NCBI GenBank assembly: GCA_020796225.1
Contig: CM036759.1
Location: 66,113,590-66,177,589, forward strand
DNA: 64,000 nt
Direction: 5' to 3'
Origin: Arion vulgaris
Taxonomy: Eukaryota; Mollusca; Gastropoda; Stylommatophora; Arionidae
The position numbers and the translations under genes were made by a program. Positions 54,848 to 64,000 of the stretch are shown here, piece by piece. The first letter of the stretch is position 1; each line of letters opens with the position of its first letter. The notes beneath the pieces are model-generated. The model was not told the DNA's origin and made no database searches. It saw only the letters and a list, made by a program, of their open reading frames with translations.

Positions 54848-55107
54848 ATACCCGTGTGGTACCGGGACTCACTAGGGAAGCAAAGAATAGTACCACTGCA
54901 ACCTACAAGGCATGTCGTAGAGGCGACTGATGTAGGGGCCTAGAAAGCTACCTAATAAAAAAAAAGAGCTGCAGAAATCGGATGTGCTGGCCTACTTGTA
55001 GGCGCATAATTGGCACAACGTAAATCGCTCTTAGGCTCAGATCACATAAAATCTAACAGAGTGGATTACAGGTGTTCAATATGGAGCGTTCGAAGAAGAA
55101 GAAGAAT
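54848..55107 (+). mobile_element. SINE-A, full length
   Basis: acccgtgtggtaccgggact, ggcatgtcgtagaggcgact, ctacttgtaggcgcataatt, caatatggagcgttcgaaga with a GAAGAAGAAG tail. Several single-base deletions. Confidence 0.88.
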
Positions 55108-55945
55108 TGCGCTGAGTAACATCTGTAGTCGAACAAGCCGAGCTTGTATGGTAGGATACTGTTAAAGAAATCAAGCCTTCGCGACAAAATAAGTCAGAAG
55201 CGCTACACCAGTCGCAACGACTACGCCTGAATTCATAGCTGTCGAACATAGAAGATGAACTTCACATTTATACGTCGTAGTGTGCTGGAAGTAGCAGAGC
55301 CAATTCCTTTCCTCACATGTGGAAATTTGGGAATACGATTGAACCCGTAACCCTCTTGTGTATGAGTCAATGGATGAACGCTTATGCATTACACTAGTCT
55401 GTCCCTCATGCTCCATTAGCAACACTAATTTGAAAAACATATACAGATGTTAGACTAAATGACGACAAAGGGACGAAGGATTAATGCCACTGCACCGGGT
55501 TTCTCCATATGGTTCTGCCACAATCTGAAGACACGTCGCGCTACATGTGGAGAATATTGCAGGAAGAAAGAAATCTGCAACTACAGAGACTAATCCCACA
55601 GGACATCTGGACAAATAATGCACTCTGAGCCGAGCGATGTGGTTCGGATGCTAACACAGAACATGTACAACGCAAGGCAAAAAACTTAACCACTTCTTAA
55701 CAGGGACACCTGGTATTATTTAACTGGTATCTGTTAGATCTTAATGATGTTTTCAGAAATAGAACAGCTGTGGGTGTTAGTGAGTGGAGGTTCGAGCCCT
55801 AATTCAAGACACACAAATAACATTTATTTATGTTGTGACCTCCATGACACATGTTAGGCGATGTATGGAAATTTACAAATCTGAGGTGGTCAGACCAGAT
55901 CTGGAGACAACCGTGGGTAGGCTGCGGTAATACTAAGTAAACTGA
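55108..55945. other. No recognised feature
   Basis: Non-repetitive sequence. The short frames inside have no recognisable domain. Confidence 0.5.
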
Positions 55946-55951
55946 CGTTTA

Positions 55952-57355
55952 AGGACAAAGATACGAGTGTATAGTATCACACAAGTAAGCTCACATGTAA
56001 TAAGGATACGAGTGTATAGTATCACATAAGTAAGCTCACATGTAATAAGGATACGAGTGTATAGTATCACATAAGTAAGCTCACATGTAATAAGGATACG
56101 AGTGTATAGTATCACACAAGTAAGCTCACATGTAATAAGGATACAAGTGTATAGTATCACATAAGTAAGCTCACATGTAATAAGGATACGAGTGTATAGT
56201 ATCACATAAGTAAGCTCACATGTAATAAAGATACAAGTGTATAGTATCACATAAGTAAGCTCACATGTAATAAAGATACGAGTGTATAGTATCACATAAG
56301 TAAGCTCACATGTAATAAGGATACGAGTGTATAGTATCACATAAGTAAGCTCACATGTAATAAGGATACGAGTGTATAGTATCACATAAGTAAGCTCACA
56401 TGTAATAAAGATACGAGTGTATAGTATCACATAAGTAAGCTCACATGTAATAAAGATACAAGTGTATAGTATCACATAAGTAAGCTCACATGTAATAAAG
56501 ATACAAGTGTATAGTATCACACAAGTAAGCTCACATGTAATAAAGATACAAGTGTATAGTATCACATAAGTAAGCTCACATGTAATAAAGATACAAGTGT
56601 ATAGTATCACACAAGTAAGCTCACATGTAATAAAGATACAAGTGTATAGTATCACACAAGTAAGCTCACATGTAATAAAGATACAAGTGTATAGTATCAC
56701 ACAAGTAAGCTCACATGTAATAAAGATACAAGTGTATAGTATCACATAAGTAAGCTCACATGTAATAAAGATACAAGTGTATAGTATCACACAAGTAAGC
56801 TCACATGTAATAAGGATACGAGTGTATAGTATCACACAAGTAAGCTCACATGTAATAAGGATACAAGTGTATAGTATCACACAAGTAAGCTCACATGTAA
56901 TAAAGATACAAGTGTATAGTATCACATAAGTAAGCTCACATGTAATAAAGATACGAGTGTATAGTATCACATAAGTAAGCTCACATGTAATAAAGATACG
57001 AGTGTATAGTATCACATAAGTAAGCTCACATGTAATAAAGATACAAGTGTATAGTATCACACAAGTAAGCTCACATGTAATAAGGATACAAGTGTATAGT
57101 ATCACACAAGTAAGCTCACATGTAATAAAGATACAAGTGTATAGTATCACATAAGTAAGCTCACATGTAATAAAGATACGAGTGTATAGTATCACATAAG
57201 TAAGCTCACATGTAATAAAGATACGAGTGTATAGTATCACATAAGTAAGCTCACATGTAATAAAGATACAAGTGTATAGTATCACACAAGTAAGCTCACA
57301 TGTAATAAAGATACGAGTGTATAGTATCACACAAGTAAGCTCACATGTAATAAGG
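55952..57355. repeat. 45-bp satellite
   Basis: About 31 copies of gtatagtatcacataagtaa plus gctcacatgtaataaagata plus cgagt. Variable sites are cataag/cacaag, aaag/aagg and cgag/caag. With 15 codons per unit the minus strand stays open for 465 codons as a 15-residue repeat; no evidence of a gene. Confidence 0.96.
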
Positions 57356-57514
57356 ATTGTCGTTAGTTATATATTTAATAACATTTTCCCTTATATGTGA
57401 CACCACATATTAGCGATAAGTTGAAGTCTTATGCTCCATCGGGCACTCAAAGACATTCAATGTGTAAATGCGGATGTATACAAAGGACTCTGAAACACTT
57501 ATATTCAGAAAATG

Positions 57515-57865
57515 GGGTCTATATGGTGAAGGGGATCAGACGTTTGCCTTGCTTTCTGAAGGTTCTTAGTTGAAATCCTGACTGAGTTACATGTTGTATA
57601 TTTACAGAGGATCCCTAGGTTTGTTACCGGAGCTACGAAGTTCGTGTTTTGTGCAACACTCTCAGCAGGTTACGTGGCATTTATGCCGAGAGGGACGGAG
57701 TCAAATGGGAAAACCCGGTGCAATGAGATCAATCCTTCACATTTTGACCCTTAAGACCAGCATTGTCCAACCCCGGAACCCTGGGACGATATGGCGACCG
57801 TGCGATAAATGCCTGGTGACCTACTGTATTACAACAGTTTTAACGTTGATGAGAATGTCAAGGAA
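57515..57865 (+). mobile_element. SINE-E, possible tRNA-derived head
   Basis: tatatggtgaaggggatcag and tagttgaaatcctgactgag resemble weak A and B boxes. Then gttaccggagctacgaagtt, found also at 40790, and similar to SINE-B's gccggtgctacggagttcg. The tail is not evident. 57356-57514 and 57866-57930 hold nothing recognised. Confidence 0.5.
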
Positions 57866-57934
57866 AAGCAAATGTGTTTCTGAATAACAGTATCATTTCA
57901 ATGTTTGTTTCGTAAGCACAATATTTAATAGATG

Positions 57935-59040
57935 CTGACATCAAATAATACAAGAAAACTAGTCACGACAAAGATGAAGTGTCTACACAGAATGCTGGAA
58001 GTAACAAGAAGACACCGGTTTAGAAATGAAGACATCAAATAATACAAGAAAACTAGTCACGACAAAGATGAAGTGTCTACACAGAATGCTGGAAGTAACA
58101 AGAAGACACCGGTTTAGAAATGAAGACATCAAATGATACAAGAAAACTAGTCACGACAGAGATGAAGTGTCTACACAGAATGCTGGAAGTAACAAGAAGA
58201 CACCGGATTAGAAATGAAGACATCAAATAATACAAGAAAACTAGTCACGACAAAGATGAAGTGTCTACACAGAATGCTGGAAGTAACAAGAAGACACCGG
58301 ATTAGAAATGAAGACATCAAATGATAGAAGAAAACTAGTCACGACAGAGATGAAGTGTCTCCACAGAATGCTGGAAGTAACAATAAGACACCGGTTTAGA
58401 AATGAAGACATCAAATGATAGAAGAAAACTAGTCACGACAGAGATGAAGTGTCTACACAGAATGCTGGAAGTAACAATAAGACACCGGTTTAGAAATGAA
58501 GACATCAAATGATAGAAGAAAACTAGTCACGACAGAGATGAAGTGTCTAAACAGAATGCTGGAAGTAACAATAAGACACCGGTTTAGAAATGAAGACATC
58601 AAATGATAGAAGAAAACTAGTCACGACAGAGATGAAGTGTCTACACAGAATGCTGGAAGTAACAATAAGACACCGGTTTAGAAATGAAGACATCAAATGA
58701 TAGAAGAAAACTAGTCACGACAGAGATGAAGTGTCTACACAGAAAGCTGGAAGTAACAATAAGACACCGGATTAGAAATGAAGACATCAAATGATAGAAG
58801 AAAACTAGTCACGACAGAGATGAAGTGTCTACACAGAATGCTGAAGTAACAAGAAGACACCGGTTTAGAAATGAAGACATCAAATGATAGAAGAAAACTA
58901 GTCACGACAGAGATGAAGTGTCTACACAGAATGCTGGAAGTAACAATAAGACACCGGTTTAGAAATGAAGACATCAAATGATAGAAGAAAACTAGTCACG
59001 ACATAGATGAAGTGTCTACACAGAATGCTGGAAGTAACAA
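57935..59040. repeat. 94-bp array derived from LINE NL5 coding sequence
   Basis: About 12 copies of a unit with gacatcaaatgatagaagaa, aactagtcacgacagagatg, aagtgtctacacagaatgct, and gacaccggtttagaaatgaa. A unit encodes the LINE segment ...DRRKLVTTEMKCLHRMLEVT plus RHRFRNEDI. The last copy passes without a break into the downstream LINE region. The single-copy version is at about 22640-22560 (minus). 94 is not a multiple of three. Confidence 0.92.
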
Positions 59041-59310
59041 TAAGACACCGGTTTAGAAATAGGAAAAAAGTGGGTACAACATCAGTACTAAACTTCATCA
59101 AGAAACAACAAATTAAATGGTACGGCCGCATAGGCAGATTACCAACAGGCAGTGCGCCACAAATAGCAATGTTACTCCGGTGCAGTCGATACAAAGCAAA
59201 AGGCCGAACACGCAAAACATTGACCTCAGATATAACAGAGGCGACGAAAGACACTCTTTATGAAGCGCATACAAAAACCCGTTCTAGAAATCTCTTCTTA
59301 TCCTGACGCT
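59007..59310 (+). pseudogene. LINE NL5 C-terminal end following the array
   Basis: A 99-codon frame: MKCLHRMLEVTIRHRFRN, VGTTSVLNFIKKQQIKWYG, RLPTGSAPQIAMLLRCSR, KGRTRKTLTSDITEATKD and KTRSRNLFLS stop. It has the RTE-type order of motifs (compare 10623-11222). The most intact C-terminus of this family in the window, but 5'-truncated. Confidence 0.85.
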
Positions 59311-59404
59311 GAAAGGTAAAATAGGATTAGAGGATAGATATATATATATAGAATATGTTAATCAATCTCAACTTGTAGTCAGAATCTGTTATTATTATTT
59401 TGAT

Positions 59405-59812
59405 TCATGTTATTATTAATATTACTTTATTAGTATTACTTTATTAATATTACTTTATTAGTATTACTTTATTAGTATTACTTTATTAGTATTACTTTAT
59501 TAGTATTACTTTATTAGTATTACTTTATTAGTATTACTTTATTAATATTACTTTATTAGTATTACTTTATTAGTATTACTTTATTAGTATTACTTTATTA
59601 GTATTACTTTATTAGTATTACTTTATTAGTATTACTTTATTAGTATTACTTTATTAGTATTACTTTATTAATATTACTTTATTAGTATTACTTTATTAGT
59701 ATTACTTTATTAGTATTACTTTATTAATATTACTTTATTAGTATTACTTTATTAGTATTACTTTATTAGTATTACTTTATTAGTATTACTTTATTAGTAT
59801 TATTTTACTAGT
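59405..59812. repeat. 14-bp AT-rich repeat
   Basis: About 29 copies of agtattactttatt, a few with aatatt. Confidence 0.95.
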
Positions 59813-59835
59813 AGTAGCGTTATTATTGTAATTGT

Positions 59836-61622
59836 CATATGTCGACCTGGCATCCACAGTTATTAGTTAGATAAATGTCAACCTGGCATCCACAGTTATT
59901 TGTTAGATAAATGTCGACCGGGCATCCACAGTTATTAGTTAGATAAATGTCGACCGGGCATCCACAGTTATTAGTTAGATAAATGTCGACCGGGCATCCA
60001 CAGTTATTAGTTAGATAAATGTCGACCGGGCATCCACAGTTATTAGTTAGATAAATGTCGACCAGGCATCCACAGTTATTAGTTAGATAAATGTCAACCG
60101 GGCACCCACAGTCATTAGTTAGATAAATGTCGACCGGGCATCCACAGTTATTAGTTAGATAAATGTCGACCGGGCATCCACAGTTATTAGTTAGATAAAT
60201 GTCGACCGGGCATCCACAGTTATTAGTTAGATAAATGTCGACTGGGCATCCACAGTTATTAGTTAGATAAATGTCGACCGGGCACCCACAGTTATTAGTT
60301 AGATAAATGTCGACCAGGCACCCACAGTTATTAGTTAGATAAATGTCGACCGGGCATCCACAGTTATTAGTTAGATAAATGTCGACCGGGCATCCATAGT
60401 TATTAGTTAGATAAATGTCGACCGGGCATCCACAGTTATTAGTTAGATAAATGTCTACCGGGCATCCACAGTCATTAGTTAGATAAATGTCCACCGGACA
60501 CCCACAGTTATTAGTTAGATAAATGTCGACCGGACATCCATAGTTATTAGTTAGATAAATGTCGACCGGACACCCCAGTCAATAGTTAGATAAATGTCGA
60601 CCAGACATCCACAGTCTTTAGTTAGATAAATGTCGACCGGACATCCATAGTTATTAGTTAGATAAATGTCGACCTGACATTCACAGTCTTTAGTTAGATA
60701 AATGTCGACCGGACATCCATAGTTATTAGTTAGATAAATGTCGACCGGGCACCCATAGTTATTAGTTAGATAAATGTCGACCAGGCACCCACAGTTATTA
60801 GTTAGATAAATGTCAACAGGGCATCCACAGTTATTAGTTAGATAAATGTCGACCGGGCACCATAGTTATTAGTTAGATAAATGTCGACCAGGCACCCACA
60901 GTTATTAGTTAGATAAATGTCGACCAGGCACCCACAGTTATTAGTTAGATAAATGTCAACAGGGCATCCACAGTTATTAGTTAGATAAATGTCGACCGGG
61001 CACCATAGTTATTAGTTAGATAAATGTCGACCAGGCACCCACAGTTATTAGTTAGATAAATGTCGACCGGGCACCCACAGTCATTAGTTAGATAAATGTC
61101 GACCGGACACCCATAGTTATTAGATAAATGTCGACCGGGCACCCACAGTTATTAGTTAGATAAATGTCGACCAGGCACCCACAGTTATTAGTTAGATAAA
61201 TGTCAACCAGCACCACAGTCATTAGTTAGATAAATGTCGACCGGACACCCATAGTTATTAGATAAATGTCGACCGGGCACCCACAGTTATTAGTTAGATA
61301 AATGTCGACCAGGCACCCACAGTTATTAGTTAGATAAATGTCGACCGGGCATCCACAGTTATTAGTTAGATAAATGTCGACCGGGCATCCATAGTTATTA
61401 GTTAGATAAATGTCGACCGGGCATCCACAGTTATTAGTTAGATAAATGTCTACCGGGCATCCACAGTCATTAGTTAGATAAATGTCGACAGGGCATCCAT
61501 AGTCATTAGTTAGATAAATGTCGACCTGACACCCCCAGTTAATAGTTAGATAAATGTCGTCCTGACACCCCCAGTTAATAGTTAGATAAATGTCGACCTG
61601 ACACCCCCAGTCATTAGTTAGA
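59836..61622. repeat. 36-bp satellite
   Basis: About 49 copies of gttattagttagataaatgt plus cgaccgggcatccaca. Left third very uniform; variants cgaccagg, cgaccgga, ccatag and ttcaca spread through the rest. Blocks of five to six units recur (for example 60730-60890 against 60890-61050). With 12 codons per unit, minus-strand frames of 219 and 139 codons arise; not genes. Confidence 0.95.
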
Positions 61623-61663
61623 TGAGACCAAATATATAAAAACACTCCTCTATAGTGTTAGAC

Positions 61664-62039
61664 CAGCGATTCCCAAAGTGGGCTGTACTCCCAGTGGGCG
61701 CTGAAGCCTCCCAGAGGGTGGTGGTGGTTCAGAAGCAATTACGTTTTTTTCTCGAGATTTTGCTATTGAATAATCATTAAAAATTTGAATTCTGCATGTT
61801 TATTCACCTTATTCCTTATTCTTACAAGATGCTTTTTTCATCACTTTTCTATTTTATGAATATAATCATTTGAAAATTAACCATGTATGACAGAAATAGA
61901 TATCAATTTTCCATGTCAAAGAAAAAATAGTGCATGTATATATGTGGAGGGTGCGTTGGCAAACTGTTATAATGTGGAGGGCATTACAAAGTTTATATTG
62001 TACAAAGTGGGCGTGGGCCAAAAAGTTTGGGAATCTATG
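61664..62039. mobile_element. hAT-like MITE, 376 bp
   Basis: Terminal inverted repeats cagcgattcccaaag at the left and, on the reverse of the right end, catagattcccaaac. Flanked by 8-bp tgttagac (61656-61663) and tgctagac (62040-62047), one mismatch. The TTCCCAAA core and the 8-bp duplication fit hAT elements. No transposase, so non-autonomous. Confidence 0.78.
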
Positions 62040-62111
62040 TGCTAGACAATGGGTACCGTAAGAAGTAATGTTTTGTCTTTGGTAATTTGATCGTTCAGCG
62101 ACACTATAGTA

Positions 62112-62135
62112 CAGTGTTTCCCAAACAGTGGTGTT
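62112..62135. mobile_element. Second hAT-type terminal repeat, unpaired
   Basis: cagtgtttcccaaacagtgg is a hAT-style end resembling those of the MITE at 61664. I found no partner end downstream. Confidence 0.4.
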
Positions 62136-62214
62136 CATGAAAAGGCTGTGTGTGTGTGCCGAAGGGAAAGGAAGGGGAGGGTCACCATGAAAGATAAAAT
62201 ACGAAACGATGACA

Positions 62215-62388
62215 TCTGAAAAGAAGTGAGCATAACTTCATGCACCGAATACATTGAAAGACAACAATTGCAGTGGTTCGGATATTTAATGAGAATGGAA
62301 TACAACCAACCACCAATAACAGCATACAGTAAAAAAAAGAGATCAGGTACTAGAGCCAAGGTAATACAAGAAAAATATCGTCAACAAT
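62215..62388 (+). pseudogene. RTE-type LINE C-terminal fragment
   Basis: Encodes SCTEYIERQQLQWFGYLMRM, then NQPPITAYSKKKRSGTRAK, matching IEKQRLKWF.. of the RTE fragment at 10623-11222. It runs directly against the tail of an opposite-strand LINE at 62391. Confidence 0.8.
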
Positions 62389-62390
62389 AT

Positions 62391-62760
62391 CAATCATCAT
62401 CATCATCAGGCGCCGTGCCGGTGGCGTAGGCGATCATGGATCTCCACAAATCATCTGTCGTTGGTGTTTGCTATCAACTCAGATGTTGACGTTCTACCGT
62501 GCCATGAAGTCAAGCTATTCAAAATTGTCTCTCTCTGTCTTCCTCTGTTTCGTCTACCCTCGATTTTACCGGTTGTCACAATGTGTTCTAAACCTCCCTC
62601 ATCACATGCCCTAAAAATGATGACTGTCTCTTTCTTATATTGATGATAAGCTTTCTCTGTGTCTTGATCTCATTCAACACCTCAACATTAGTCATTTTAG
62701 CAGTCCATGGGATTCTCATCCTTCTTATGTAAAACCACATTTATGTGGCCCTCAGAAATT
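62391..62760 (-). pseudogene. LINE NL4, 3' end with (GAT)n tail
   Basis: On the minus strand, with frameshifts: RMRIPWTAKMTNVEVLNEIK, then QRKLIINIRKRQSSF, GHVMREE, IVTTGKIEGRRNRGRQRE and a C-terminal tail, then the (ATG)n tail at 62391-62408. It shares the LRIPWT..TN motif type with NL2 but is a distinct, more conserved family. Confidence 0.8.
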
Positions 62761-62936
62761 TTTCGATCTGTGTACAATATCAATACAACACTAAATAAAC
62801 AGGGATATATCACAAGGGTCACCCTCTGGCCTTGGAACGCAAATTAAAGCTTCCACTCCAATACTTAACGGTAAAAGTGGACAACCAACTCCATTATGCA
62901 CCTGAGTCAAGACAATAGAAAGCAGGAATAAAGTGG

Positions 62937-63195
62937 ATCATCAATACTGAACTTCATCAAGACACAACAAATTTAATGGTTCGGACACATAAGTAGATTA
63001 CCAACAGACATTACGCATCAAAGAGCAATGTTACTCCCACACAGTGGATACAAATCAAAAGGCCATCCACTTAAAAGTGAACCTCAGAGATAACAAAGGC
63101 GACGAAAAGCACTATTTATAAAGCGCACACAAAAGCCCGTTCTATAAATCTCTTCGTACCTTGACACTGTAAGACAAAACAATATTAGAGAAAAG
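62937..63195 (+). pseudogene. LINE NL5 3' end, decayed
   Basis: tactgaacttcatcaagaca, agtagattaccaacagacat, agagcaatgttactcccaca and aaatctcttcgtaccttgac follow the NL5 C-terminus at 59085-59305 with many substitutions. A further scrap (63215-63320, aaagcaagaggtcgttcacg) belongs to the same region. Confidence 0.75.
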
Positions 63196-63320
63196 AAAAG
63201 AAGGACACCTCATGAAGAAGAATATTTCAATAAAGTTTATACAAAGCAAGAGGTCGTTCACGCTAAAGGTGGACATAAAAATAAGACAGGGAGTGAAAAA
63301 TACTCTTTATTAAACTGAGG

Positions 63321-63476
63321 AACAGAATAGTAATACAAATCGTAATAAAAGACGGATTACCTAGTCTTTGCATTAAATTTGCATGTTTTAAATCTTTGGT
63401 TTATGCGATTCTACATCTATTAAATTTATTGTGCTTTTTAAAATGATATTTTACAGCAGTTAGATCGGAAGTGGAC
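63321..63476. other. No recognised feature
   Basis: Short AT-rich stretch before SINE-C. Confidence 0.45.
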
Positions 63477-63690
63477 GTCTGTAGCTTAAGTGGTAGTGAG
63501 CTTGATCACAACCAAGGTACTTGGTTCAAACTCCGCTGCGTTCAAGTTTGGAAGCAAATTAGTTCCCTTGGATTTGTACAAACGGTAAAAGTAGACCCCA
63601 CCGTTCAGAAAGCAATGACTAACTACTGAACGAATAAGTGGTGACTAGAAAATTAACCATTCATTTACTGTTGTTGATGGCTACGATTAA
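63477..63690 (+). mobile_element. SINE-C, full length to 3' end
   Basis: gtctgtagcttaagtggtag (A box) and acttggttcaaactcc (B box), then caccgttcagaaagcaatga, cgaataagtggtgactag, ctgttgttgatggctacgat. Its terminal gatatgctacgatt is tandemly amplified in the array that follows. Confidence 0.87.
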
Positions 63691-64000
63691 AGTCAAGGAT
63701 ATGCTACGATTAAAGTCAAGGATATGCTACGATTAAAGTCAAGGATATCTCGATTAAGTCAGGATATGCTACGATTAAAGTCAAGGATATGCACGATTAA
63801 AGTCAAGGATATGCTACGATTAAAGTCAGGATATGCTACGATTAAAGTCAAGGATATGCTACGATTAAAGTCAAGGATATGCTACGATTAAAGTCAAGGA
63901 TATGCTACGATTAAAGTCAAGGATATGCTACGATTAAAAGTCAAGATATGCTACGATTAAAGTCAAGATACTACGATTAAAGTCAGGATATGCTACGATT
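63684..64000. repeat. 23-bp array grown from the SINE-C 3' end
   Basis: About 14 copies of ggatatgctacgattaaagt plus caa, running to the window edge. The unit matches the SINE-C terminus aaaggatatgctacgatt plus a short tail. Some copies have deletions. Confidence 0.9.

Noticed and set aside
55933..57330. A 465-codon minus-strand frame with a 15-residue hydrophobic repeat resembling membrane segments
   Set aside because: Product of a 45-bp satellite. No signal or unique domain outside the repeat.
59835..61645. Cysteine-containing repeat frames (NNCGCPVDIYLT type) that might look like a secreted protein
   Set aside because: Product of the 36-bp array; frames break wherever a copy has a one-base deletion.

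Overview
The window looks like a repeat-dominated intergenic region of an animal nuclear genome. I see no host protein-coding gene, rRNA gene, functional tRNA gene or CRISPR array. Evidence for an animal: several non-LTR retrotransposon (LINE) families, at least four families of short tRNA-headed or (GAA)n-tailed SINE-like elements, a Ty3/Gypsy LTR element, a hAT-type MITE, and more than twenty unrelated tandem arrays. The LINE C-termini ([14 protein letters not shown], CYRRMLRI-like, AGHNRL/TAEHIL-like) are of types I associate with aquatic invertebrates, molluscs especially. That taxonomic guess is from memory and has low confidence.

Layout. 1-8.3 kb: a decayed Ty3/Gypsy element (LTRs about 133-867 and 4422-5179; reverse transcriptase, RNase H and integrase remnants on the minus strand) between two blocks of a 33-bp satellite, then a reversed SINE and a noisy 29-bp array. 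9-16 kb: 45-, 19- and 51-bp arrays, RTE-type and other LINE ends, nested SINEs. 16.5-22 kb: a GT-rich minisatellite, then a LINE (here NL2) whose coding sequence carries a 61-copy 47-bp array, followed by a 1.4-kb GAT array. 22-33 kb: LINE NL5, 27- and 82-bp arrays, SINEs, a nested SINE insertion, Penelope-like fragments, and an AT-rich non-repetitive stretch (26.4-27.9 kb). 33-37.8 kb: 47-, 30/25- and 113-bp arrays. 38-48 kb: densely nested retroelements, including two near-identical 1.3-kb (GAA)n-tailed elements in opposite orientation, each with target-site duplications. 48-64 kb: 54-, 46-, 49-, 45-, 94-, 14-, 36- and 23-bp arrays separated by LINE and SINE fragments and one hAT MITE.

The main pattern is that many arrays are not independent satellites. 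Their units can be read directly out of neighbouring retroelements: a conserved LINE reverse-transcriptase C-terminal motif (17.2-20.1 kb, also 47.9-48.1 kb), another LINE's C-terminal coding region (57.9-59.0 kb), a tRNA-derived SINE body (51.2-51.8 kb), a SINE 3' end (63.7-64.0 kb), LINE 3' ends (31.5 and 46.6 kb), and probably a LINE (GAT)n tail (20.5-21.9 kb). Long open frames in the window, including ones of 674 and 465 codons, come from arrays whose unit is a multiple of three and are not credible genes.

Local names used below are mine: SINE-A to SINE-E, NL1 to NL7, E (the 1.3-kb element), DR1. Family relationships were judged by eye. Sequence in parts of 1-8.4 kb and at some array ends has a dense single-base indel pattern that may be assembly error.
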